Assembly (NCBI GenBank): GCA_016165875.1
Contig: JABBOT010000004.1
Coordinates: forward strand, 31,587,866 to 31,651,865
DNA from: Acanthopleura granulata
Taxonomy: Eukaryota > Mollusca > Polyplacophora > Chitonida > Chitonidae
Direction of reading: 5' to 3'
Length of the DNA stretch: 64,000 bases
Shown: positions 27,836 through 39,600 of the stretch, one piece after another
How the letters are laid out: the number at the start of each line of letters is the position of its first letter
Position numbering within the stretch: position 1 is the first letter of the stretch
Translations under genes and position numbers: made by a program
Notes under the pieces: model-generated
What the model was told of the DNA's origin: nothing
Databases searched by the model: none
Seen by the model: only the letters and a program-made list of their open reading frames with translations

Positions 27836-30800
27836 ATGGCTTCTGCCTCTCTTCTGCAATTGTCTGATTTTGACATTTCTGAGCGCACATTCTTCCTGCA
27901 TGAAAACCCACTGGTAAGCTTGGATGTGGAATGTGTAATATCCTAATGGTAACAAACATTGAAAGCCAGTGTAAAGTAGTCATGGCGGGAAGCTGTAGAA
28001 AGGGCGGTAACCATGAGAATTTCGAGGAGGTTTGAAAGATGGCGTATTCGACTCCGAGATTAACAGAAACTAATTTATTGAGCTGTAGTTTTTGTCTGCT
28101 GATGTGTCACAGTATTTCTCACCTTTTGCTTTCATAATTATATTTGTACAAAAGAAATTTCGAATTAAAAATTCAGTTGTATTTTCACCCTTAAAACTCT
28201 GTTTAGTTCATTTTCAGCCAAGTTGCATAATGGTAATGACAAAATGTCAATTACCATTAATTGTGAACTCTTAATCTGCTTTAGCCATGATACCAAGTCA
28301 CAATTAGACGTTTATTGTGGGCCTTGGTAACATCAAGCTCCACCAACGTGGTCTAACTATGCGTTTCTATTTGGGGGGAGAATATACATGTATTACTCAT
28401 GTTTTTCCACCTGTTTAAACACAGTTACCGCAGAACTTTAAGAGATAGCATGTCTTGGCAAAATCGATGCCAGATTTTGTAAGGAAGCATGCCTTTCGTG
28501 AAAAGGTGAAAAAGGTGAGTTTTCCACAAGGCGATTCAGGGATCTAATAAGGATATGGTCCACTCGCAGTGAAAGCCAAAGAAAACAAGTTAATATACAA
28601 CAGGTCTGATGGATGAAAATATGCGATGACCTAAAACCATTGAAACCAAAACATTCTCGGCAGTGTGAAAGGACAAAGAATATTAACACAACTGTTGAAA
28701 TAAAACTTGAGAAAATAACATCTTTAAATCATTTTTGAAAGAAAGAGAAGCCTACTATAATAAACTGAAAGGCATAAGTGGCGTAAACACGTTCACGTGA
28801 TACAGTTGCTCCATAAGAACTGACAGCCAACCATTTACATAATAATACAGTAATTAGGGAACATATATAAGTAGTGATATGTTTTTAACTTCGTCTCACA
28901 AGAACTTGGCATTCTGCCTGTTCTCAGTCTTTCAGGAATCTTTCTGGCAAACTGGCAGCTCAAAGATTCATCCGAGTACGTAAATGTCAGCAAAACAGAC
29001 CTTTATATGATGTAACGAGTTTAACGCTAAAACAAATGTTCAAATTCCATTGATGGAAAGACCAAAAAAAAACTTAATTAAATAACACGTCAGTGTTGCT
29101 TTAATTTAAGTGCCTTTAAACTCAAATGTTTTACCACTGTACCTGAAATTAGTTTTAGTTTCATAAGGACGTTGAAGCAGTGCGCGGTCAGCCCATCATT
29201 GGTTTGGCTATGCTCTTCCTGTTGATTCATAGTGCACTTCTTCTACAAGGTGGCAGCTGATTTTTTTTTAAATAATGTCAACACACTACTACATTCGTCT
29301 CCACCTCTTCAGATGAAATCAAATTTATACTTGAGACCTATGTTAATCTAGTGACAGATCTTGCTTAAGCATGGTCTCTTATCAAGGGCTATAGTTGTTG
29401 AAGTAACACTCAGTTTATATATAAGAAGACGCTAAGTAGATATTTCTCTCGCTAACTGCAAACGTAATCATATGCTTTCCTGGAAAACAAATTTTTTTGT
29501 AAATGTTCGCGCCTTGTTTTTTTTTTTATTTATTTTTGATATGTTACATTACTGCGATCTGTTATGATTAAGTTGACCGGTTGTTTGTAAATCCTTCATT
29601 TCTTTTTTGCAGGCCTATCTCGATCAGGTAAGCAAAGCCTCTTTTTCTGGGCTACATAATATTGCATAAAATATTGCGTCACTAACTTTAAATGCTACGA
29701 AATCAAAGTTCACTTTATGGATAACGTAGTTGTAGTTACTTGGGAGTTAAACTAGCCATTACACGTCAACTAAACGGAATGTATTAATGATTGTAGTCAT
29801 AATTTCATACGTGATTGAAGTCTTACAATAATATAGGCATCGACTTTCGATTTTAGTAGTGTAGTTGCACAGTTTACCTGGCCACCAACGTCATGGAAAT
29901 GCAATTTGTAACTGCACTTTAGGTGATATTGTCGTTCGGAATATCACCCCAGTTAGATACATATTCCCATATTCGTCTGACTCCTCGTATTATATTTCGT
30001 AATGTGTAATAAAATGTATATTTATAATGTTTCCAAGGTTAATTACCAATTTAATGTGTTAAATATCTTTTCGTAATGCTGTTTTTTCCGTAATTGTTTT
30101 GCTGCATTTGGAAATTTGTCATCACGCGAGTGGGTTGTAAAGGGAGCCTACTCTATCGATACTGGAGACGAGGAAGGCCAGTTGTTTACAAGGATATGTC
30201 TACACGTAGGGACGTGGCCTTTAATGTTGAGTGTATAATAGCCTCAGACAACCCGAGTTCAGAAATACTGTCAACCAGGCTTCGAAATACTTGCGAAAAC
30301 CAAAGGAATGTCACATTGAAAGAGACATCCATATCACGCAAGAGACTTGTTTTTAAAGCAATTCTTTTGATGATCTGTGAAGGCGTTAGCAAGGTACCCT
30401 TCAAGGTGAGATAAAGAAAGGCAATAATAAAAGAATGCAAAGCAGGTGTGCCTATATTAATTTGTAAATATCAATTTATATGCAGAATCATATCCGTGTT
30501 AGACGTAATTATATCTAACACATAAATCTGACTGACGCGTTGGGCCATTCCTGGTTTCGGAGAAATATTTGTACTTCTGGTAACATTACCTCAAACCAAG
30601 CATTTCGCATTCATAATTAATGTTTTATCTATACATTTAAGAAATTAATGCACGCGAGATTGTTGTTTTATTATTTTGGTCAAAGGACCAGATGGTATAT
30701 ATACCTTGCTTGGTTGATTTTTCGAATTGTTGGACGAAAGTCTGCAGCGTGCCTTTGTTTCTTATAGTGTGTGAATGCCTCAGGCGGTCAAACATCCACT

Positions 30801-32116
30801 GTGGCCAGTGCCGACGCCTCATTACATTCAACACGAACCGGGTTAAAATCGTTTGGCCGGAGTAACACGGAATCGATCAGAATTCATATATTAACTACTA
30901 TGCAACCGACAACTTGCCGAATTTATGTCATTTGCTCACTGCTTGGAAGTGTACAATATTTACTCTGAAACGTTAGTGACTTTGAAGTGATGTAAATAAG
31001 GTGAGGTTTTCAAATGGCTTGCTCACTTGGCCTGGAGTCGTATAATTCAGGTTATGTTAGGCATCACAGGGAACATATCGACATTGAGAGCGGACTTCTG
31101 TTAACAGACACAGCCATATAGTAGCCAGTATCATCAAATAGAAAACAATCGACTTCTATAGCCAGTTGTTTAGATGGAAATTGTCGAAATATTGTCTTGC
31201 TTTCCCGATCAGGCGCACTTGAATATATTCTGAAGAGAAGACAGGCTATGTCACCTAGTCACAGAACGTTTATCCACCTGTTAGAGGGGCGTCCTTCAAC
31301 TCGGGAATTCGGTACCGAACATCATCATGTATTGTTTGAGCAAATTTCTGTTGATTAAAGTCAGATTTATTTAATGTAATTTAGAATTGTTAAAATCTGT
31401 TTATCTCGGTCCCGGTTGGTGCATGTAATGGTTCTTTAGGTATTCGTCGAGAATGGAAATGTGTTTAACTCTAATAGTTCTGCTTCGTTAGAGCAATGAA
31501 CAGTGGGAACGAAGTGCTTTAAAAAGCTTACAATGACTGTGTGGCTGCATTAATCGACTTTAGGAATTACCACATCCGAATCGTGATCAAGTAAGCACCT
31601 CTGATTGCGATATGCATGTTTACAGAGGTTTAGCTATCATCATGGTGAAATCAGACATCATGTTAGTGGACATACGTCTCCTGCTTGTCATGCTGCTGTG
31701 CAGATGACCAAATCTTTATTGGTGAAGAAATGGCTGTTAGAACGAAGAATAACAAGAATAACAAACCATGATTTTATGGGTACCAGTTGTTAAGGATCCA
31801 AAATCTAAGCCAAATTCTATTTCTGACAGTGAAGTTTAAGTCCGCAATTTGAGTACGTCGTTGAGGCTGTGATGAAGTGGAGATACATGTATGTAAAAAT
31901 AAAAGGTGATTTCGACATAGTAAAAAGGGATGAAAGGATGCTCTTTTCAGAAAGATACGCTGTCAGATAATGAAGATAAATATCTCGGTTTCAGAGGTCA
32001 TTGAACTACTGAAGGGCATAAGAACAGAAACTAAGGAATATATCATATCGGATTCCGGTAGAAACCGCCCGAATTGCTGTTCTTCGCCTGGAAACATAAC
32101 GGCCACAGACCCTTAA
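27836..32116 (+). pseudogene. IDO-family pseudogene (copy A)
   Basis: Decayed tandem copy of the indoleamine 2,3-dioxygenase family gene at 36676-55771. Matching exons: 27836-27913 (26 codons from ATG, donor gtaagc); 28425-28505 (TAG at 28446-28448 where copy B has Trp); 28902-28975 (3' half of exon 4, LFLANW-like); 29159-29249 (probable exon 5, internal stop); microexon 29613-29627; 30131 onward (VVKGAYSID, stop at 30236); end of exon 8 at 30364-30405 (EGVSKVPFK); 30768-30841; 31213-31311; 31494-31590 (TAA at 31520-31522, but the heme-His context FRNYH survives); 31995-32116 (last exon, LLKGIRTET). Exons 3 and 7 are not found. Exons 1, 10 and 11 have exactly the copy-B lengths (78, 99, 97). 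The donor after exon 9 is shifted. Two independent in-frame stops plus missing exons make loss of function very likely. Transcription remains possible, since many splice sites are intact. Confidence 0.85.
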
Positions 32117-33546
32117 CCGGTGCCTTTCAAATCGTAACTGTCCAGTCCGGATGGTGGATGTATGTCTAACTCACGCAATATCCAGATATCCTCAACACAC
32201 CATTATTCCATACCTTTACCATGTTCTAAAAACAAGACACACAAGGGCATGCGTGCATCACGTATTGAGACTTCTCATAAAACGCTGTAAATGACTATTC
32301 GCGAAGCCTGAAGTAGAAATATCTGTAAGTACATATCTGTAAGCCAGCAGAGCTGTGAAATACTTGACACAGCAAAATCATTAAGGTCACAAAAAGTTTT
32401 TATTTTCAAAATGAGTAGAGCATCCGCCAGGTTTCTGTTTTGACTACTGAGTGGACTACATGTAGGCCTATCATAAACATCGCCTAATCTCACACTACTA
32501 TACCATTTAACTGGGTCCATTTAGAAGACTTCGGTTTAGTTAATTGAAAACCGAACAGTTATTAACAAACTGAATTTGTTAATCAATCAGTATTTTCACA
32601 ATGTTTTGCGCAACATTACTGGGTGGTTTTTGGTTCTAGTATACATGTGGGTGCAAAGGCTGTATTGTTTCTAAGCTGAGAAAAAAAGAAGTTCTGCATA
32701 TGTACATGATGTTATACCGTTTTCACTTTGTTTTTCCTTGAGCATTAATGATGCTTTTCTAATCTACGCCGGGGGGGGGGGGTGAGAAGACAGTAACGAT
32801 GTTAAGGGAAAGCACTAGCAGTATCTAATGAAATTGTCCTGACTTGATATACAAAATAGCTTGATTATACACAGCATACAGTCAAATTATCCTTACCTTC
32901 AGTATTTTTCAGCTTTTTTTTAGTCTTTTTGACCTCTATCAGAATAAAAAATTTGCAAAAAGTTATGAAATTGCACTATTACTGTTGTGTCTTCCTTTTC
33001 AAATGTCCTGCAAATAAACTTTAAATTATATTGTGTAAAATGTATTCAGTTGTTACTTTGAAGCAGCAAAACTTCTGCACAAAGACGTCAACGGGCTCAG
33101 GTCATGTCGCCTATACAAAAAGACGGTTGGCTTCAGTTTTAACATCACCTGAAAAGCAGAGTGCCTAGGAATCCTATACGTGTCGACAATCAAATATGTA
33201 TCTCAATTGAGCGTTGATTACAACTGTTCATATATCGAACGTGGTGAACATACGTCCGCTAGGTCCGGATTAAGCGGAATTAGACTCAGTTATGAAGCAG
33301 TCAGAAGGTCTACCAGCAACCGGTCGTGGCTTTCCACCGTGCTCTTCCCAGTTTCCTTCCACCTTTAAACACTGGTATTTCAGCTTTGAGGTAGGTTGCG
33401 ACATAGCTTCGTAGGTCAAGGAGAGTGATCTCCCTTATGTTATATGCTGCGTTTGTGAGCTCGGTCACGTATGGAAGCCGATAGTGGCCATCCGTGCTTT
33501 CTTCCTTTCTAGTGATTATTTAGACCAGAAAATAATACTAAATGAC

Positions 33547-33663
33547 GAAACAAAAGAGCGAGACAAAAGTACGAAAGTGCGAGGCATTCCAACGAGGTTT
33601 TGTCTCTTCGCTCTTTTGTACTTTCCCCTAGGCCTTTCGTACTTTTGTTTCACTCTTTTGTTC
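33547..33663. repeat. Inverted repeat with about 30-bp arms
   Basis: The left arm (33547-33576, gaaacaaaagagcgagac then aaaagtacgaaag) is nearly complementary to the right arm (33633-33663, cctttcgtacttttg then tttcactcttttgttc). The phrase cgaaagtgcgag recurs at about 33573 and 33707, and a variant at about 33795. It could be a hairpin-forming or miniature-transposon fragment. Confidence 0.65.
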
Positions 33664-34553
33664 TTCAGAGTTTGCTTCATGTAAAAACACAAAAGAGAAA
33701 AACAACGAAAGTGCGAGATTCCACCAAACCTCACCCTTACGTCCTTTTGCCATCCGCTTGTAAATCGCTGTGCGCATGCCAACCGGAAGGCAAAATGTCG
33801 AAAGAGCGAGACTCTATCAAACCTCGCACGTATATAGATGTTTCAGTTACTCTGAGGAATTCTGCAAATACTGCGATACACTGTGTATAGCAAATTGAGC
33901 TTGTAAGATAATTCTCAGTTTTCTCCCTTGTGCTTGAATTACAAAGACCCCTAGTCCCGTATCCATCCATGCACCTGGCTCCGTCCTTATGCTAATGAAT
34001 TCCTATTTGTACCAGGGAGGAATAAACATTAAGTAGACCTTTCACTCATTTTGTTAACATGGAGATGTTACTGTGGCTAAACTCAGCTACCATAATTGAC
34101 GCAGTGACCTACTTTTTGAACACACTCTGCAAACTAAACAGGTTTCAAACACCCACTGAATGCATACAAAGTTTCGCCTCAGTGCAGATTTGCCGTGAGG
34201 ATATATGGCATTCGTGTATCAACACTGGTAAGATATACTGCATATAGTTCTAAAACGTGCTAGTATTACAACCGATTATGGTTTATCTGTCGCATGATTT
34301 AGACATGCTCTTTTATAGGCATATTGCATTAATCGGATATAACCTCACTCTGGAAGTAAAGAAACCTAGGCCTATTCCTTGCCAGAAAGCTTTCCGAAAT
34401 GCATTATAAACACTGGTCTGGTATATGTATATACCGACGAGATCAAAACTATATCTTAGCATCTCTGCGTCCTCGTTTTGTAGGTTCCAGTCATTATATA
34501 CAGTAAATCCCTAGAATAGTCCGAACGCTATTTATGCCTAACACACACATATA

Positions 34554-34554
<1 letters not shown>

Positions 34555-34638
<84 letters not shown>
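34555..34638. repeat. AT dinucleotide microsatellite
   Basis: Uninterrupted (at)n of about 84 bases, preceded by a short acacac run. Confidence 0.97.
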
Positions 34639-34640
<2 letters not shown>

Positions 34641-35779
34641 CAAGGAACATAACTTGAAATGTCTGGGACATAAGTGTTAAGTCATAACTTTACATAGCTG
34701 GACATGAAACACGGGAAATTGTTCCAATGTCAACCAAACGACGTTCGCTCTGACACACAAGGCGGTTTGTTTGTATTAGTGCGCCAGTCTCATGTGATGT
34801 CATTTGACATGTAAGGTTGAAGGCCTTCGAGGAACTTCCCCGACCTTTGACTCACAGGGAAATGTATCCTAGCTTTGTAAACATAGCTGATACCTCCAGT
34901 AAGATTTCAGCAGTATTCTGGAGCTATTATCTATGTTTACTAAGCTAATCTATCCAACGAGACGTGAATAAATCGAAATTATTGATTTCGATGGACACAC
35001 TAAATGAGATTTTGATGGCTCTTTCAAAGATGAAGTTTTGTTTTAAAATCGAAGCAATTGTCGGGTGTGTTTTAACATTGCGAAACAAACTGAAAAACGC
35101 TACACTAATACTGAACCTTTAAAGGCGTTCTTATCCGTGACTGTTGTTGGGCCACCTTGGTGAATATGTATGAGGTACTATGTAAGTCACCTACTTATTT
35201 AGAACCAGACAGCTGATAACGTATGTCACTGGAATCCCCAAGTCACCTGACCGCGAGAACTTCTACCTAGCCCCATCTGATTTCCCATCTGATTTCTCCC
35301 ATGACTAGGTGTGACTGCACTGTTTGGTACGTTGGCACATAGTCAGATCACTTGAGCCACACTCACCCGGCTCATGTAATTGTTATAGTATGGGCAGAGC
35401 CATTGGGGATTCATCTTGGTCAGTTGCTAATGGTAGACGAATACGTTGTGATTGCGAGACAATTTTGATATACTTTAAAGTCATTTTCAACTAGAAAGTA
35501 GAAGTGGAATACATCAGGGGCTATTCCCCAAGGTCTCGGGCAGGGGACCACAGTGCGTGGCCTTCCACTGAAATAAGAAACAGGACCGTACTTTGCATAC
35601 AAAGGAGTGTCTCGCTCCCAACATAATGAAGAGCGTAGGGTGCGGACGACGCTAAATCATGTTTCCGGTTTCTCTAAAATGCTTTATAGACTTATCAAGC
35701 GCGTGGCAAAAAATGTCTATGCCCGTTTAGGTGTGTATGAACCCATTTTGTGAAATAACTTTGCCTGTATTTTTTGTTG

Positions 35780-36395
35780 TCAGTTTTCGTCAGTTGGCAA
35801 GTTTCACTAGGCAGCCAGAGTTCATCAGGTAGCAGATTTCACTAGATAGATGGCAAGTTTCACAGCGTAAACAGTATTCATCAAATGGCAAGTTTTACTA
35901 AGCAGATGGCAAGTTTTACTAAGCAGATGGCAAGTTTCCAACAGACAGATTGTGTTCATCATGATATGAAATTTGAATAGGTAACCAGTGTTCATCCGCT
36001 AGCAAATTTTCCTAGACAGATGGCTAGTTTCACTAGATACACAGTTTTTAACAGATGGCAAGTTTTAACAGACAGCTGGCAAGTTCCACTAGGTAGTCAG
36101 TTTTCATAAGATGGCAAGTATCACTAGATAGTGAGTTGTATCAGAAAAGTGTCAGTGAGTAGCCAGGTTTCATTACACGGGAAGTTTTACAAGAAAGATG
36201 GCAAGTTTCACTACGTGCACAATTTTCACCAGATTTCATCAGGCAAGTTTCATTAGACACTGCGTTTTCGTCAAACTGCTAGTTTCCTGAGATACTGAGT
36301 TTAATCAGATGACAAGTTTCGTTGGGTAGCCAATTTTCATCAAAGGAGAAGTTCACAATTTATGAGATAACACATAGCCAGTTTTCATCAAACAA
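35780..36395 (+). repeat. GATGGCAAGTTT minisatellite upstream of IDO copy B
   Basis: At least fifteen degenerate units built from gatggcaagtttcactag and cagttttcatcaga phrases, at roughly 20-35 base spacing. The units are much diverged, so the array is old. It lies just upstream of the IDO transcription unit. Confidence 0.8.
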
Positions 36396-36675
36396 AGAGA
36401 GGTGTTATTTCGTGAGGTGACTTGATTTCAAGCAAAATAAACTTTAATGAGCCTTGGCAATCTTGTGCTGTCTATAAGGATGAAAAATGGTGGCTTTATA
36501 GCCAGAGTTACATTATATATCCCGGAATTATATGGTACTGATAATGTTAGCTAGGCACCCACGAGCCTTGCAGCCATTGTAAAAGTCTTAAGTGCGTCAT
36601 TAACTATTTACAATTCGCTCTATAGCTATGCTATTTTAGACAGAAACATATTCCTGTCATCCTTCCAAAAGGAGT

Positions 36676-39600
36676 ATGTCGAGCGTCTCTCCACTTCACC
36701 TGCCTGACTTCAACATCTCTGAGACGACGGGTTTTCTCATCGAGGATCCTTTGGTAAGCATGATGTCCGAATTCCACATAACCTATTTCACATGTGTCAA
36801 GGTAAGCACTTGGAACTGCTGAGGTGAGTATTAACATATCTTTTATGGCCTTGGATTACTAAGGGATATGGGCCTTTGTCCAAAACACTCAACTGCTGAA
36901 AATATTTATTTCTCCTTGATCTATAACTCAGTCTTATGTCAATGAGTAGACATCCTTATTTCATTTACCTGTCGTTCATTTGAAGGAAAGATTACCGGAA
37001 CAGTTTGAACGTTGGCATACGTTGGCAAAATCGTTACCCAGATCCGTCAACAGCGGAGTGTTCCGAGATGCCGTTAACGAGGTATGAACCAACCTTTGTC
37101 ACCATATCATGAAGGAATAATTATTCCGCTATGAATAATAAAGTCTGTGCTTGAAAACTGACAGACTGGTAAACATAACATGATTTCGCTATTTAAGTTT
37201 TTTTCTTGTGAAATCCATTAATTTAAAGCGTCGTGTGTTTGCTTTGTTCTTGTTTTTTGTTGATGTTATTGTTTTGTTTTCCTCTCTTCGAATATTTCCA
37301 AGTGAAACTAAGTGAAAGATTTGTTCACTATTGTCACAACCAAACTTCGTTGTTGCTTCATCTCAGGGTCATGGGTATGTAAAATGTGTAAAATCACACT
37401 CTTTATCAGCCAAATACATATGCTCTAAAAGATACGATAGTAATTATCTGTAAATGCTCCTCTGACCTGGTGCTTTCTGTCTCCAGCTTCCAGTCCTAGA
37501 CAGCTCGCTGTTGCAGGACGAGAGACAACAACGCCTAGCACATCTCCAACTCTCTGTCATTGCCTCTGGTTATGTCTGGCAGGACGAGAACGTACCAAAG
37601 GTGTAGCTTTGTTTTTCGGTTTTGATTTTTGGAAATTCTTGGAAGGCATTTCTAAAGATTAACAGGACGAATCTTGTCGACATATGCAACAGAGAGTTCT
37701 TCTGTAGTGCATAAATGATTTTATTTATAAGTCCCTTACGACACAATTTCCTCCCTTTTTTATTACGGTTCATTGTATTCCAACGAAGCCTGGTACACGA
37801 AAACTCACAGCTCAGGTTTGAGTTTCGAGTCGTCCGTTTTGGACAAAGCTATTCCCGGCTTTGTCCTGTTTCAGACGTAGCTATTATTCTGACGGCTTAA
37901 ACCGGTTTGCAATGTCGACTTTTTTGCTGGCTAAGCGACATCGTTGAATCCCAGCTCTATTTTTGTAAATGTTTACAAAGTAACAAAGTGCAGCATGACA
38001 TAAGCATAATTAGGTAAAAAATTGTAGTGATGTTTATTGTAATGTATTAGAGGTTACTGGTCTAGAACTACTGAGAATGTTATGTTGTCATCACACTCTC
38101 TATAAGACTATGTACATATACCTAGCCGTCGAAACCGACATACGTATACTAGCGGTCAACCAAAATGGGCGTTCCCGGTCATCAATCTTAAGACCATGCC
38201 ACTTATTTTCAAGGCATGTAGGTTAAAATACAGTAAATTCTGTTTTTATTCTGTTTCCTGTAGAAACTCCCAGCTTGCGTGGCAGTACCACTCTGGAATG
38301 TATCAGAAAAGCTTGGGATCAAACCTGTCGTCAGTCACCCAGGGTTGTTTCTAGCTAACTGGCAACGTAAAGATACTTCAAAGTAAATGTTTTAATCATT
38401 TTATTTTTTAATCCACTATCTGTAGTTTTAGATTCAGTATTTTGGGTATTTGAAGATCTCTCAAATTACAATTCTCAGGTTATTTGGGTAAAGATTTAAT
38501 ACTTGTACTTTGTGAAGATTATTTAAAATCATTTTGTGTTGAAATCCGTCTACTGCAGAGAGAAAATGTATGATTTAGGCATGCAAGACCCTCTGTGGAC
38601 TATTTCTAGTGGAAGTAGTCCCTGTGTGGGCGGGTCACAGACATTTTATAGGTTTATCGAGGTATGAGCCTAAAACATTGACCATTCAGGCACATTAATC
38701 GCTATTTCTACAACGCAAAGGAAATGTAATAATGCATGAATTAACCGTTAATGTTGGAAATAAATTTGGGTGATTATTATTATGTTTATTTTGCATAAGA
38801 TTTCATTTTTAATTTCAGATTGCCGTCTGTGAGGTAAGTACTCCACTTTCTTATACTGAGTAGAATAAACCATTCTATCACTTCAGTAGTGACAAGTTTC
38901 CTATGTAGCAACAAATAGAAGCAGAAACAGAAATCTTCCGGCTTTGTCAGCAGGAATCATTCTACATGGCGGAAGTTTTACTGCAACCATTTTCTTTTAT
39001 TTTCAGTAACATGCGTTGTCTGTACAGTCTTCCTGGGGGAGAGGATACCGAATGGTTTCTAATAATTACCAACGCAATTGAGTTGGAATTTTCACCAGCT
39101 CTTAAGGTAATAATTCATAATTCAATCAATAGTTTGTATTATTTGACTGCTTAACAAAAGAGAAGTTAAGATTTTTATTAGGCTCTTGGCCTGTTTATCT
39201 GATGAACGCAGAAGAAGGAGAAAACCAGTCACATAGCCGGATCAGCTGGTCAACTCAGAGGAATGGGACACTGATCTGTAAGGTACTTGACCGATTCTGC
39301 TGATCGACACTTAGGAACGGGACACCGGTCTGTAAGGCACATGGCCGGATCTGCTGGTCGACTCATAGGAACGGGACACCAGTCCGTTAGGCACCTGATT
39401 GGTTCTGCTCGAAGACCCTTAAGAATGAGACTCCAGTGTGTAAGGCATATGATCTGTTCTGCTTGTCGATCATGAGGAAAGGAACACAGGTCTGTATAGC
39501 ACATGGTCGGTTGATCACCCCAAGGGGCGACCAGGGGGTGTTCCATTTATCATGATCCAGAGGAACAAACACTTCTTTGTCGGCTTTACATAAGAGAAGT

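Larger units (their letters stand above)
32117..36675. other. Intergenic region between the two IDO copies
   Basis: No exon is recognised. It holds a G homopolymer near 32770, an inverted repeat (33547-33663), a long AT microsatellite (34555-34638) and a GATGGCAAGTTT minisatellite (35780-36395) that ends about 280 bases before the IDO start codon. Confidence 0.55.

Noticed and set aside
29159..29249. Membrane-like frame (GLAMLFLLIHSALLL) in the IDO pseudogene
   Set aside because: The phase-compatible frame here is a decayed exon 5 with a stop; the hydrophobic reading is in the wrong frame.
34555..34638. Possible origin or promoter in the AT run
   Set aside because: A plain dinucleotide microsatellite explains it.
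39250..39546. Cys/Pro/Asp-rich repeat protein frames on both strands
   Set aside because: Produced by a minisatellite whose unit lacks stop codons; the region lies in an IDO intron.
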